From Candidatus Solibacter sp. (lineage in GTDB: Bacteria > Acidobacteriota > Terriglobia > Bryobacterales > Bryobacteraceae), in NCBI GenBank assembly GCA_025358475.1, contig JANYJN010000009.1, positions 1 through 32,678 on the forward strand: a DNA stretch of 32,678 nt, written 5' to 3'. The position numbers and the translations under genes are program-made. This document shows, piece by piece, positions 8,102-16,490 of the stretch (position 1 is the stretch's first letter; each line of letters opens with the position of its first letter). The notes under the pieces are model-generated. The model was not told the origin of the DNA, did not search any database, and saw only the letters and a list, made by a program, of their open reading frames with translations.

Positions 8102-9784
8102 CTAAAAAAGCAGGATTCTTCGCAGTTCGCCTTCTGGATCGTCCACCATCCGGCAGCGATTGTCGAACACCATCGTTTGACAGCGTGTTGCATCGCTGGG
8201 AGTCCAGGTCAACCCGGGCTGGCTGGGATTGCCGGTGCGGGCGAAGTTCGCCCAGGCCGTCGCCATTTTCTTGGCCAGAGCCTGTGCCTCCGGCGTGTTG
8301 CCAGTGCCCTGTTCGCAGCGCTTGGTGTTGTCGGAGCAAAAAGCGAGCTCGGCCGTGTGCCAGGCTCCAGCATCCTCCAGCATCGGCGATTGCCAGGTGA
8401 AGTAATACTGGTAAACCGGCCCTCCCTGCTGATCGTGTTTCAGCTTGACCATGCGCTGGACGTTATTGCGCGAGCTGATGCCATTCACACCATAAGACAG
8501 GAGTCGAATACTCCTCTCCGGGTGCGCCTTTTTCATGGCGGCGATGAAGGCTGCCGCCTTGCTCTCTCCCATGCTCCGGGCGAGCGTGGCATGCCACTCC
8601 GCCTCGGTGGGCCGGGAAGACATGCGATTTCCTTCTTCGCTCACGTTGCCAATCAGCACGGGCACATTCTTGGAAATCTCCGGGGCGACATCATAGAAGG
8701 AACGCACCATGACGACACGGCCGTCGACGGTGGGCGAGAACCCGGCGCGCGGCACAGAGTTTGGCGCTGAGCCCGGACCCGTCGTGGCCGGCGCCGGCGG
8801 GTTGATTTTCGCAACGGCGGCATTGCCGGCAGCGTTTAGTCTGGCCCAATCCATCTTCTGCAGCGAGGCGAGGTCGTTGGGCTGCAGTCCCAGTTCCTTC
8901 ATGATCTGCCTGGCGAGTTCTCTGGACAAGTCAGCGCCGGGGAAATTGCCGCCTCCGCCCGATTGCACCGACGCGCGATGGAACAAACCGGCGGCCGCCG
9001 GCATGCCCATCAGACACGTCACCTTCGAGCCGCCGCCGGACTGGCCGTAGATCATGACCCTGTCCGGATCGCCGCCGAAGTTCGCAATGTTCTCGCGGAC
9101 CCATTTCAGCGAGGTTACCAGGTCCGTCATGCCTATGTTCACCGAATCGGAATATGCCGGCCCGCCGATCTCGGATACATCGAAGAATCCAAGGATGTTG
9201 AGGCGGTGATTGACCGTCACCACGACCACATCGTGATAGCGGGCCATCTGCGCGCCTTCCTGCGAGGGCAGCTCGTAGGACGATCCGAAGGTAAAACCGC
9301 CCCCATGGTAATAGACCATCACGGCCTTTTTGCCGGTCAGCGAGGACGTCCAGACATTCAGCTTGAGCATGTCCTCGCTCATGTAGCCGTCGTCCCAATC
9401 CTGCAGGAAGGATTGCTCGATCGCGGTATAGTCGTGCAGGCGCTGCGGACAGTTGGGCCCATAAATGAGGGCGGGGTACTCGCCATCCCAGGATTTGGGC
9501 GGTTGGGCGGGGAGCCATCGATTTTCGCCGCCGGTGTTTTGCCCGTACGGTATTCCTTTAAATGTGAGTACGCCGGCATCGACATACCCGCGCACTCTGC
9601 CGTATTGCGTTTTCGCGACCGCGGATCTAGGCGTAGAGCAGCCACCCGGAGCCTGGTGCGCAGCGGTCTTGGTGCTGTCCGACGCCTCCGCGGTCTGGTT
9701 CAACGCGGCTCCCAACCCTGCCGCCGTGGGCAGGAGAAGCGCCTGCCGGCGGTTCATTATCGTGCGATTCCTGGTACTAGACAT
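8102..9784 (-). CDS. Type-B carboxylesterase, exported
   Basis: The 560-residue alpha/beta hydrolase would cleave acyl or feruloyl/acetyl esters on hemicellulose. ATG 9784 is preceded by AGGAGAGGAA. An internal start (MNRRQALLLPTAAG) has no ribosome-binding site but marks a Tat-like leader. Family landmarks are VRGYVDAGVLTFKGIPYG near the N-terminus, the oxyanion loop YYHGGGF, the nucleophile S249 in YGQSGGG, the acid E384 in NVSEEGN, and H476 in AWHTAEL. The length is usual for the family. It is convergent with the GH51 gene. Its promoter region borders the palindrome next to the IS110 element, so its expression may have been altered by the insertion. Substrate is inferred from the neighbourhood only. 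Confidence 0.92.
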   Translation of the reverse strand: MSSTRNRTIMNRRQALLLPTAAGLGAALNQTAEASDSTKTAAHQAPGGCSTPRSAVAKTQYGRVRGYVDAGVLTFKGIPYGQNTGGENRWLPAQPPKSWDGEYPALIYGPNCPQRLHDYTAIEQSFLQDWDDGYMSEDMLKLNVWTSSLTGKKAVMVYYHGGGFTFGSSYELPSQEGAQMARYHDVVVVTVNHRLNILGFFDVSEIGGPAYSDSVNIGMTDLVTSLKWVRENIANFGGDPDRVMIYGQSGGGSKVTCLMGMPAAAGLFHRASVQSGGGGNFPGADLSRELARQIMKELGLQPNDLASLQKMDWARLNAAGNAAVAKINPPAPATTGPGSAPNSVPRAGFSPTVDGRVVMVRSFYDVAPEISKNVPVLIGNVSEEGNRMSSRPTEAEWHATLARSMGESKAAAFIAAMKKAHPERSIRLLSYGVNGISSRNNVQRMVKLKHDQQGGPVYQYYFTWQSPMLEDAGAWHTAELAFCSDNTKRCEQGTGNTPEAQALAKKMATAWANFARTGNPSQPGLTWTPSDATRCQTMVFDNRCRMVDDPEGELRRILLF

Positions 9785-9824
9785 TTCCTCTCCTATGATG
9801 TTTTGTCAACTACAACCTGGTTAT

Positions 9825-9840
9825 CGTCTTTCGCAAGACG
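9825..9840. repeat. Perfect 6-bp hairpin beside the esterase promoter region
   Basis: CGTCTT, loop TCGC, AAGACG is a perfect stem-loop about 40 bases upstream of the esterase start. It may be the outer edge of the IS110-associated structure or an operator. Confidence 0.4.
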
Positions 9841-9853
9841 AAGAAACTGCGCT

Positions 9854-10020
9854 GTATCTGGTTCCCGGCGGAGTCGTCCGTCGTGATTCATCCTCGTGCA
9901 GAACGGCGCACAGGAGGCAAGGGCGCGGCGGTGTGTGCCGCGGCGTAGCGAACCCTTGCCGCCGAGCACCGTTCTGCTACCGCGCATCCGACGACGGACG
10001 GCGCAGCGGGAACCAGATGC
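9854..10020. repeat. Large imperfect palindrome 3' of the IS110 transposase
   Basis: Reading inward from both ends gives matching blocks: ATCTGGTTCCCG, then GTCCGTCGT, GCAGAACGG and GGCAAGGG on the left arm, with reverse complements in the same order on the right arm. Arms are about 65-70 bases and the centre holds GCGGC/GCCGC. Just outside, CGGGAACCAG (10007-10016) also pairs with CTGGATTCCCG (10021-10031), giving an alternative hairpin. It fills most of the 268-base gap between the transposase stop and the esterase start. It could be part of the insertion sequence end (a structured RNA) or a palindromic target into which the element jumped. Confidence 0.7.
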
Positions 10021-10052
10021 CTGGATTCCCGGTGGTGGGTTCCCGAGTGCCC

Positions 10053-11075
10053 TCATGAGGCCTCCGCCAATACGAAGTTCGGAAAGTATTCGAATACCCA
10101 CTTGTTCCTTAACGTCCGGTAGATGATGCCCAAGAACTTCCGAGCCAGCGCAATGATCGCCTTGCCGGCTCCCCGTCGCGCCTTTACATGCTCGTAGAAC
10201 CGCTTCAAGTAGGGACTGTAGTTGGCTGCAATCAACGCCGATTGCACCAACGCCGTCCGCCCCAATTTGGTCTCTCGCTTGTGAATGCGTCCGCTTCTCT
10301 CGGTCTCGTTGGAATTCGAGACGCGCGGCACTATGCCGAAGTAGCTGGCCAGCCGGCCCTCGTCGGCGAAGTCATTCACATCTCCAATCACGCTCAGCAG
10401 GATCGCGCTCGTGATCTTGCCGATTCCCTTGATGCTCGACAGACCCTTGTGGCCCTCTAACTTCGAACCTTCCGCGCTAATCGTCTTCTCCAACTCGGCG
10501 ATGCTCTTGTTCAGGCTACGGATCTGCTCGACGATCACCCGCAGCTCGATCCGCACCATGGCATCGAAGGGCACCTCCAATACTTCGCCCAGCTTCTTCT
10601 CGCTCGACAGGGCTTCCTTGGGCAGGTTCAGCCCGCGTGCGCTCAGAATATTGTTCACCTTATTCTTCAGCGCCGTGCGCTGCTTCACCAGCGTGTCGCG
10701 CGTCTGCGTGAGCGAGGCCAGTTGCGCCAGATCTTTATCCTTCATGCGTACCTCTGGCAACAATCCCTTGGACAGATACAGCGCCAGCAGCCGCGCGTCG
10801 TTCGGATCGGTCTTCTTCACCGACCGGCTGATCACCCGGAATTGATTGGTGTCCACCACCACCACACGCGCCACCTGTGGCGCCACCGCGTCGTGAAATA
10901 GCCGCGTGTTGCCGGTGATTTCCACCGCCACTTCGTCGCTGGGACGCAGTTTCTTGACGAATCGCCCCAGATCCTCCAGCTCCCATTCGGTTACGTACGT
11001 CCGCTCGTTCTCCAGCCGGATGCAGCAGGTGAATCGATTGCGGTGTAAGTCGATGCCGATGTATCGTTTTTCCAT
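10053..11075 (-). CDS. IS110-family transposase (DEDD recombinase)
   Basis: The 340-residue product catalyses cut-and-paste-like recombination of its own element. ATG 11075 follows AGGAGAG. The N-terminal RuvC-like domain carries D9 (YIGIDLHRN), E52 (AVEITGN) and D90/D93 (KTDPNDARLLA), the DEDD set. A coiled-coil middle (about residues 110-210) leads to the C-terminal transposase_20 domain with a helix-hairpin-helix-like SIKGIGKITSAILLSVIGD and the ASYFGIVPRVSNSNETERSGRI block. Length is typical and the frame is intact, so the element may be active. IS110 elements use a bridge RNA from a non-coding end to choose targets. Both flanks here are structured. I could not define the element ends because the family lacks clear terminal repeats. 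Confidence 0.95.
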   Translation of the reverse strand: MEKRYIGIDLHRNRFTCCIRLENERTYVTEWELEDLGRFVKKLRPSDEVAVEITGNTRLFHDAVAPQVARVVVVDTNQFRVISRSVKKTDPNDARLLALYLSKGLLPEVRMKDKDLAQLASLTQTRDTLVKQRTALKNKVNNILSARGLNLPKEALSSEKKLGEVLEVPFDAMVRIELRVIVEQIRSLNKSIAELEKTISAEGSKLEGHKGLSSIKGIGKITSAILLSVIGDVNDFADEGRLASYFGIVPRVSNSNETERSGRIHKRETKLGRTALVQSALIAANYSPYLKRFYEHVKARRGAGKAIIALARKFLGIIYRTLRNKWVFEYFPNFVLAEAS

Positions 11076-11300
11076 TGCTCTCTCCTGGTTGTGTGAACTC
11101 CCAGCTGGAGTAGACTAACTTTGCGGCGGTCACTACACTCCTATGCGAGGTCGCCAGGCGCCTCATGATGACGTTCAATCCACAGGTCTGACCAATTCCT
11201 TTACGGGGTCATTGCCCCAATAAACCGATCCAGCCTGTGACATGCCTACTCCGGAAGTCCCTTCCCGGAGCCTACCGCCGATCGTCGGTCGATAAGACAT
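11076..11300 (-). ncRNA. Candidate bridge-RNA region 5' of the IS110 transposase
   Basis: Upstream of the transposase on its own strand lie about 225 non-coding bases with three successive hairpins. GGGG/CCCC has a 6-base loop (11205-11218), CTCCGGAAG/CTTCCCGGAG has one bulge (11249-11270), and CCGA/TCGG has a 3-base loop (11278-11288). In the IS110 subgroup the bridge RNA is known to come from this side. No donor- or target-loop match to element ends could be checked, so this is a positional and structural inference. Confidence 0.3.
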
Positions 11301-11310
11301 TCATCTCATC

Positions 11311-11356
11311 TCCTTTCAACGCTTGATACTGCCTCCTTTCAACGCTTGATACTGCC
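11311..11356. repeat. Two tandem copies of a 23-bp unit
   Basis: A 23-base unit containing CAACGCTTGATACTGCC occurs twice head to tail (11311-11333, 11334-11356) with no mismatch, between the IS110 5' flank and the xylanase stop. On the minus strand each copy ends in GAAAGGA, and the copy nearer the transposase is followed by a ten-codon frame (MNVLSTDDRR). Confidence 0.85.
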
Positions 11357-11379
11357 TATCGAGCCCACCGCACGCGCCG

Positions 11380-13161
11380 CTATTCCAGCACGCACTCGGC
11401 CTGCGCGCCTTCCTTGGGAAGGCTCACGCGCATCGTCTTAGCCTTACCGTTGGCCTTCACTTCGATCTCGTAATCGCCCAAAAAGCCTCGCGTCGCAAAG
11501 GTCCCCTGCGCACCCGTCTTGCCATCGGCATTCGTCCACCACCGCTTGAATACGAGATCCTTATAAACCGCGCCGTTGGGTTTGAGGGACCAATCGCGCC
11601 GCATCATGGCGCCCCTTGGAATCCAGTGGGCCCCTTCCCAGAATCCCCACATCACAAACGCCTTCACCGCAGGAAGACTGAAGGCTGCGGTCATGAAGTC
11701 GCGGGTGTAATCGGACTGCGTGGCTTCATCGGAGGTGTTGATGTCGAATTCGGTGATTTCCAGTTCCTTCCCGAACGCCGCGAAACGATCGAACCGCTTC
11801 ATCAGGTCGTCCATCGGTGTGACCCTTGCCGGAAAATGGCCCTGCAGCCCGATTCCGTCCACCGGCGCTCCCTCGTCAATCAGGTACCGAATGGTCGCGG
11901 CATAGTCGTCCTGGTGGGCCTGGTCCTCGCCTTCAATGATGTTGAAGTCGTTGATATACAGCTTGACTGCCGGATCGCCGGCCCGCGCCGCCTTGAACCA
12001 GTCCACCATGGCATGCCGGCCCAGGATGTCCATGAAATCGTGGTTGGTGAATGTTTCGTTGATGACGTCCCAGTCCACCAGGCGTCCGCGGAAGGCAGCG
12101 GCCGTCTCGGTAATGTGGCCGGTGATGACTTTGGCCAGCGCGGCGGGGTCGCCCTTGGCATCCACCGCGGCTTTCACGTTCGTGTTGCGCCAGGAGGGCC
12201 ACACAAGGTTATGGCCGCGCACTTGCAGTCCACTCTCGCGCAGCCAGTCAACTGCTGTCAGCGTAGCCGGGCGGGAAGCCTCGTTGGACCACTGCGGCCA
12301 TTTCATTTCGTTCTCCATCACCGCGAAATTGAATAGCTGAACGATCTCCTGTTTGTATCGCGCCAGGTTCTCCGCGCTCAGGCGTTGGCTGGAAAGCGCG
12401 GTCGCGTTGACCGCCGCGCCGAAAAGGAAGGCGTGTTTGCGCATCCGAACCGAGACCTCCGCGCCGCGAACCGGTTTGCCGGCCTTGTCCTTCACCAGGA
12501 CGGCGAGATTGCCTTTCCGGATTCTTTCGATCCGCTCTTCCGCGGCTTTGCGCCATGTGGCGCCGGGTTCACCGCCGCCGTAGCCGAGCCTGGTGAACGG
12601 CAGGTCTGCCACCCGCTTGCTCGTGCCGTAGTTCAATAACTCGATGCCGCCAATGTCCAGGGTCTGCTGGCGTAACCCAAGAGTGAAGAAGACTTCGGCT
12701 TCCCCCTTGTCATAGCCTCGTGTCAGCGCGAAGGGGAGCTGGACTTTCTTCCAAACGCTTCCCGCCACGGCGGGCATATTGAGGGGCGCCGGGCCGCGGG
12801 CAGTTCCGCCCGCGCGAAACCCTACGTCGACTGTTGCCTCGCCGGGGCTGGCAGACCGCAGCCAGAACGAAACCATGAGAACGTCGCCGACGGCTACCGC
12901 TGAGGCCACGGGAGCGGCGATCTGGACGTCCTGGGATCGCCCGGGCTTCCTGGACACTTCGAGGCGCAGCGCGCTCTGGAACGGCTGGCCCGTGATTGTC
13001 GCAGAGGACATCTTCGCGAATTCACCGGCGCTGCCGCTCAGCCGGAACACGGACGCGGAGTCCGCCGGCAGAAGGGCAGTAGCGCCGTTGTCGGCGGCGT
13101 AGGCAACGCAGGCGAACGCTGCCAATCCGGTACTCAGTAGGATTGTACGTGCCTTGCTCAT
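11380..13161 (-). CDS. GH10 endo-1,4-beta-xylanase with N-terminal carbohydrate-binding-like domain
   Basis: The 593-residue exported enzyme cuts the xylan backbone. ATG 13161 follows GGGAGGA at 8 bases and encodes a Sec leader (TILLSTGLAAFACVAYA). Residues about 30-195 form a CBM4/9-type beta sandwich (VSFWLRSASPGEATVDVGF). The GH10 barrel follows a short linker that contains GAEVSVRMRKHAFLFGAAVN. The acid/base is E369 in WDVINETF and the nucleophile is E471 in ELEITEFDIN. HNLVWPSW is the conserved barrel histidine block. About 50 extra C-terminal residues (GDYEIEVKANGKAKTM) form a small beta domain. It is separated from the other enzyme runs by the IS110 element downstream and lies opposite in strand to most neighbours, so it is probably monocistronic. 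Confidence 0.95.
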   Translation of the reverse strand: MSKARTILLSTGLAAFACVAYAADNGATALLPADSASVFRLSGSAGEFAKMSSATITGQPFQSALRLEVSRKPGRSQDVQIAAPVASAVAVGDVLMVSFWLRSASPGEATVDVGFRAGGTARGPAPLNMPAVAGSVWKKVQLPFALTRGYDKGEAEVFFTLGLRQQTLDIGGIELLNYGTSKRVADLPFTRLGYGGGEPGATWRKAAEERIERIRKGNLAVLVKDKAGKPVRGAEVSVRMRKHAFLFGAAVNATALSSQRLSAENLARYKQEIVQLFNFAVMENEMKWPQWSNEASRPATLTAVDWLRESGLQVRGHNLVWPSWRNTNVKAAVDAKGDPAALAKVITGHITETAAAFRGRLVDWDVINETFTNHDFMDILGRHAMVDWFKAARAGDPAVKLYINDFNIIEGEDQAHQDDYAATIRYLIDEGAPVDGIGLQGHFPARVTPMDDLMKRFDRFAAFGKELEITEFDINTSDEATQSDYTRDFMTAAFSLPAVKAFVMWGFWEGAHWIPRGAMMRRDWSLKPNGAVYKDLVFKRWWTNADGKTGAQGTFATRGFLGDYEIEVKANGKAKTMRVSLPKEGAQAECVLE

Positions 13162-13359
13162 AATCGTTGTCCTCCCTCTGGCGCTGCTACGGGCGCTGTG
13201 TCGTAGGAATTACGACATGAGCATGGTAACCGCTTGCAGGGGCGTATGCAAAGGGTACCGCTTCTTTTCTTGCCAGTCTCGCGAGCGACAGCCTTTTGAT
13301 CGACACGATCGACAGATCGACATTGCGCCAAGCCTGCTGCGGGTTTAGTATAGACGGAC

Positions 13360-13765
13360 ATGCGAGAAGCTCATTTGCGGAGGGCGCGTCTCTCGGCCAT
13401 GCTCGCCGCGCAGGTAGGTGAACCAGCCCCCGGTTTGGGCGCTCTATCCATCGCCAACTGCAAGGCGTACGCGGTGCGGGAACCCATTCCGGCCGCGAGT
13501 ACGCCATTTTGAGGATCGAGACCGCCAGCGGGATCGTGGGATGGGGAGAAACGCATTCGATCGCTTCGTCTGAACTGGCACGGGCTGCCGCCGTCCTGCG
13601 CGGACGCCAGGCTACGGAGTTTGGTCCACTGCACGCCCAACTGGACGGCCTGCCGAACCTTCAGGCCGCAGCCAACATGGCGCTGCTGGACATCATTGGT
13701 CAGGCTGCCAAGGCGCCCGTTTATCAGGTCCTGGGAGGGCCGACGCGTCATAAGGCGAACCGGCG
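13360..13765 (+). pseudogene. Enolase-superfamily N-terminal (capping domain) fragment
   Basis: ATG 13360 opens a worn twin-arginine-like leader (HLRRARLSAMLAAQ) and then ANCKAYAVREPIPAAS, the first strand of a mandelate racemase/muconate lactonizing N-terminal domain. A TGA at 13510 ends that frame. The sequence continues one base out of register from 13509 as RIETASGIVGWGETHSIAS and NMALLDIIGQAAKAPVYQVL, ending at GGPTRHKAN. GWGE and LLDIxGxAxxxPVxxLLGG are hallmarks of the capping domain. The whole metal-binding barrel is missing. After about 13765 the plus frame has no further homology, and instead minus-strand gene pieces begin, so a rearrangement breakpoint lies here. It is the converse of the gene at 4097, which keeps the barrel but lacks the cap. 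Confidence 0.75.
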
Positions 13766-13775
13766 GGATATTCCG

Positions 13776-13853
13776 GTTAACTCTTACCGGCGCGGCAGGC
13801 CGAGCGAAACACAGTCCCCCCGCAAACAGTACTGTCAGAAACGCTCTCTTCAT
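13776..13853 (-). pseudogene. Start of an exported protein, cut after the signal peptide
   Basis: ATG 13853 follows AAAGGCG and encodes a clear signal peptide (MKRAFLTVLFAGGLCFA). The frame then runs into sequence belonging to the opposite-strand enolase fragment, so only about 25 codons remain. The product cannot be identified. It starts 27 bases after the stop of the esterase scrap on the same strand, as if the two were once an operon. Confidence 0.5.
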
Positions 13854-13880
13854 GGATGTCGCCTTTCTTCTCCGTCAGCC

Positions 13881-13979
13881 CTACTTCTTCCGCCACAGGT
13901 TCGGCAGGAAACGGTAATCGAGCAGATGGCGCCATGTGGCCCAGTCGTGCCCGCCGTATGTGCCGCGCCATCCCGAATT
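13881..13979 (-). pseudogene. Esterase (enterochelin-esterase-like) C-terminal scrap
   Basis: The last 25 codons read YGGHDWATWRHLL...FLPNLW and then stop at 13881. This matches the end of the intact esterases in this window (AHEWLSWRRSLYQFAPLLF at 27071 and [19 protein letters not shown] at 21421), including the catalytic His. Upstream of about 13980 the frame has no recognisable homology. The rest of the gene is gone. Confidence 0.6.
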
Positions 13980-14122
13980 AACCCCTTGCAGCGGGGTGTT
14001 GACATGACATGTGTTGACACCGTATGCAACGTGGAATTCTTGCCGAATCGGTGCTCCTATTCCGAACAAGCGACGAAGGCATTTGCCTGCGGTCCAGTCT
14101 CGAACGAGGGGTTATGAAATGG

Positions 14123-15720
14123 TTATTTCGAATCGTCCACGACTTCGATGCCATTCACACACGCCATTCCCGCAACGGGTACAAAAGTGAGCTGGATCTT
14201 GCCTTGGGCGTTGGGTCGAATCGCGGAAAAGGTCCGGTCTATTGGCCGGCCTTCTCCGCCGGCTTCCTTAATGATATCGAAGCCCCTCAGCAGGGCCACG
14301 CCATTACAGTAGACGTCAAAGACGCGACGGCCAGGCCCGCCCGTGCCAGTGTTGCGCTTTCCGTAGTGCCCTTCACAGAATTTCAACGTGACTCGATACC
14401 GGCCCTCTGCCACGGGCACAGCGTAGGAAAAATGCCCCCAACGCTCACTCGCGTAGAGCGCCATATCCGGTGCGATTGAGTTGCTCCCCTGAGCGGGATT
14501 CGTAGTGCGGACCAACGCGTTTCCGCCCAGGAAATAGGAGTCGGACTGCCACTCCTGCCCGGCGGAATCCTGCCACGATGAGGTCCAACCCGCACGAATT
14601 CGGTCCGGTCTTGCTTTCCCGGCACTGGCTGGCAGCACCTCGATTCCACTCAACATCGCCGTGCTTCTCATCGAGTTAAAGCTCAGGTGCAGGAATCCAT
14701 CCGCGGCTGGTGAGATGTTGCGGAAGACCCGCTCATCCGCGATGTTGGAACCGGCGGCATCAGCCACCACATCGAATGCAGTCAGGATCGGACTCCCGTT
14801 GGCGGAGACGCCAAAGAGACGCTGGCCCTCGCCGCTGGATTCCGCGCTGATGAAATCCGCTAAACCAGTCTCGGCGAAAAAAAGATGCAGTTCGTAGTTG
14901 CCTGGCTGCATGGGAATGTCGTACCGAAAGTCGCCACTCCGCAGTTGCCGGTAAATATCGGGGTCCAGTGTTCGAAAAATCTTCTCAGACGGACGAGCAC
15001 ATTACCACCGGAAAAGAAACGATCCGGGCCCCATGTGCGCCCGCTGCGATCGACGTAGGGAGCGGCGGAGCCCGCGATCATCCAAAGATTCTCGACGGCC
15101 GATGTCGCTTTGGGACTCGGGTTGGAGACGTGAGTGGACTTGGCATCAACAGACGTAGGGTTCACTGCCCGCCACCGCCACACGGCAAAGGCACCCGCGA
15201 GTACGAGAACAACTGCAATGCAGGCAATCCTCCAGGGCGTGAGCCACCTCGTGCGTGGGGGAAGATGTATCTCAGCAGGTCGCGTGTCCGCTAGTGGCAT
15301 CTCAGCGGCAGTCGCCTCCGCGGATTGCGTCTCAGCGGCTGGCGCTTCCACCGCCGGGGCCTCCCACCTGAATTCGGCGGAGTAGGACCCTGGAGGCAGA
15401 CCGATTTTGACCGGATGATACGAACCGTTCTCGGCGAGGTAATGCTGGGCAAGCTTCTTCCGTACCTCATTGGCCGTCACACGAACTATGGTGTGCTGAC
15501 CCGCATCGAAGTCCTGCGGAAGCTGGAAGAGTTCTACACCGATCGAGCGTTCCTTGAGAGAGCCGGTCGGACCGCTAATGATGTGCTGGACGATGTACTA
15601 AAGGAACTCCCTGCATCGCTTGCTCGTGCGAAACGCAGCACTCTCCAGCAGACGATTGAGTTCCGTCCGCACGGCCCGCTCGCGTAACTCACTGAGTCCT
15701 CTGCTCTGGCTCTCGCACAT
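14123..15720 (-). pseudogene. Winged-helix-like/TM/malectin fusion protein, broken by a stop and a frameshift
   Basis: From ATG 15720 the minus strand reads RERAVRTELNRLLESAAF, REFL, TAG (15598-15600), YIVQHIISGPTGSLKERSIG, then TIVRVTANEVRKKLAQHYL and GLPPGSYSAEFRWEA. This N-terminal DNA-binding-like domain recurs in Acidobacteria and Planctomycetes. A Pro/Ala/Glu-rich linker and one membrane helix (WRIACIAVVLVLAGAFAVW) follow, then two malectin-type domains. The frame breaks near 14985: VLVRLR ends one frame and IFRTLDPDIYRQLRSGDF continues in the next, through FFAETGLADF to GIEVVDDSK at the end. The design suggests a membrane-bound sensor coupling outside carbohydrate to DNA inside. One stop and one shift argue it is dead unless they are assembly errors. 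Confidence 0.7.
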
Positions 15721-16037
15721 CCTGCTGCTCTGCGCGAATAATGTAACAACCGTGGTGCCGGGGGTGGTGGGTTCTTAACACCCGAGCTAACCGTTAGCCG
15801 AGCTGCATGCCGGGCTTCCCCATGGGCCCAAAGATGAAGATTCCATTAGGGTTGGACGCCGGACACCGTACCAAACCTACCGTGTGTCAGGACCTGCGCG
15901 CTAGCATATCCCAGGTTCGAAAGTGGGATTCCGTCTCATAAGACTCTTCCTCGTGGAGATGGACGCGTCGAACAACCGGTTGCCGGGACAGCCGGCAGTT
16001 GCGCCAGGTCCAGTTAGGGCTACCCGAAGGAGAATGC
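15721..16037. other. Intergenic region between divergent pseudogenes
   Basis: The 317-base gap contains the palindrome at 15786-15798 and the AGGAGA ribosome-binding site of the following gene. No other gene, tRNA or repeat could be supported. Confidence 0.6.
15786..15798. promoter_or_regulatory. Perfect palindrome, candidate operator
   Basis: GCTAACCGTTAGC is a 6-1-6 palindrome between divergent genes. Twelve of its 13 bases recur on the minus strand at 31998-32010, upstream of the TonB-dependent receptor. Confidence 0.4.
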
Positions 16038-16430
16038 ATGAGAAACGTGTTACTCGCGCTGTTGGGTTGCGGTTTGTGCTGGGGGCAAGCTCCCGATGAT
16101 TGCAAACCCTCCTCGCTGAACATTCCAGGGGCGCCGTATCCTTGTGTCCACGCCGACCGGCGCGTAACTTTCCGCGTCGCGGCGCCGGATGCGCAGAAGG
16201 TGCAGGTGCGCTTGGGTGGCGCCCACGATATGACCAAGGGACAGGACGGCCTGTGGATGGCCACCACCCGCCGCAGGTAGTCGGATTCCACTACTACAGC
16301 ATCGTGGTGGATGGCGCCGTGATGGCGGACCCGGAGACCCGGACCTTCTTCGGCTCGGGATGGGACAATAGCGGGATCGAAATTCCCGAGCCGGAGAACG
16401 TGGCGCCGGTGTCTGAACAATTTCGATCCA
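16038..16430 (+). pseudogene. Esterase N-terminal E-set fragment, hydrolase domain missing
   Basis: ATG 16038 after AGGAGA begins a signal peptide (MRNVLLALLGCGLCWGQ). The E-set/CBM48-like domain typical of this esterase group follows: CKPSSLNIPGAPYPCV, RRVTFRVAAPDAQKVQVRLG, GLWMATT. It then shifts frame near 16275 and continues as QVVGFHYYSIVVDGAVMADPE, ending around EIPEPENVAPV. The homologue at 27071 carries the same blocks followed by about 250 residues of alpha/beta hydrolase. Here nothing of that remains before the NIF3-like gene starts. It is a 3' deletion plus a frameshift. Confidence 0.7.
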
Positions 16431-16490
16431 CGGCTCTTCAAATAGGGGCCGATGGAGAGCAGAACAGTTCTCATGGAGGGTGGATCATCA

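Larger units (their letters stand above)
9785..11310 (-). mobile_element. IS110-family insertion sequence (ends not resolved)
   Basis: The transposase plus its two non-coding flanks occupy the space between the carboxylesterase start and the xylanase stop. Outer limits given here are the maximum plausible extent, not observed ends. No terminal inverted repeat or target duplication could be identified. Confidence 0.4.

Noticed and set aside
11311-11356. CRISPR-like repeat
   Set aside because: The two copies are directly adjacent with no spacer, so this is a tandem duplication and not an array.
13997-14019. Two TGTTGACA direct repeats
   Set aside because: They could be -35-like or operator half-sites, but they lie in decayed sequence with no intact gene positioned to use them.
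13766-14117. Right part of the plus ORF 13509-14117
   Set aside because: Homology to the enolase capping domain ends near 13765, and beyond it the meaningful frames are on the minus strand.
15905-15935. GGTTCGAAA string resembling a tRNA T-arm
   Set aside because: No matching acceptor, D or anticodon arms could be built around it.
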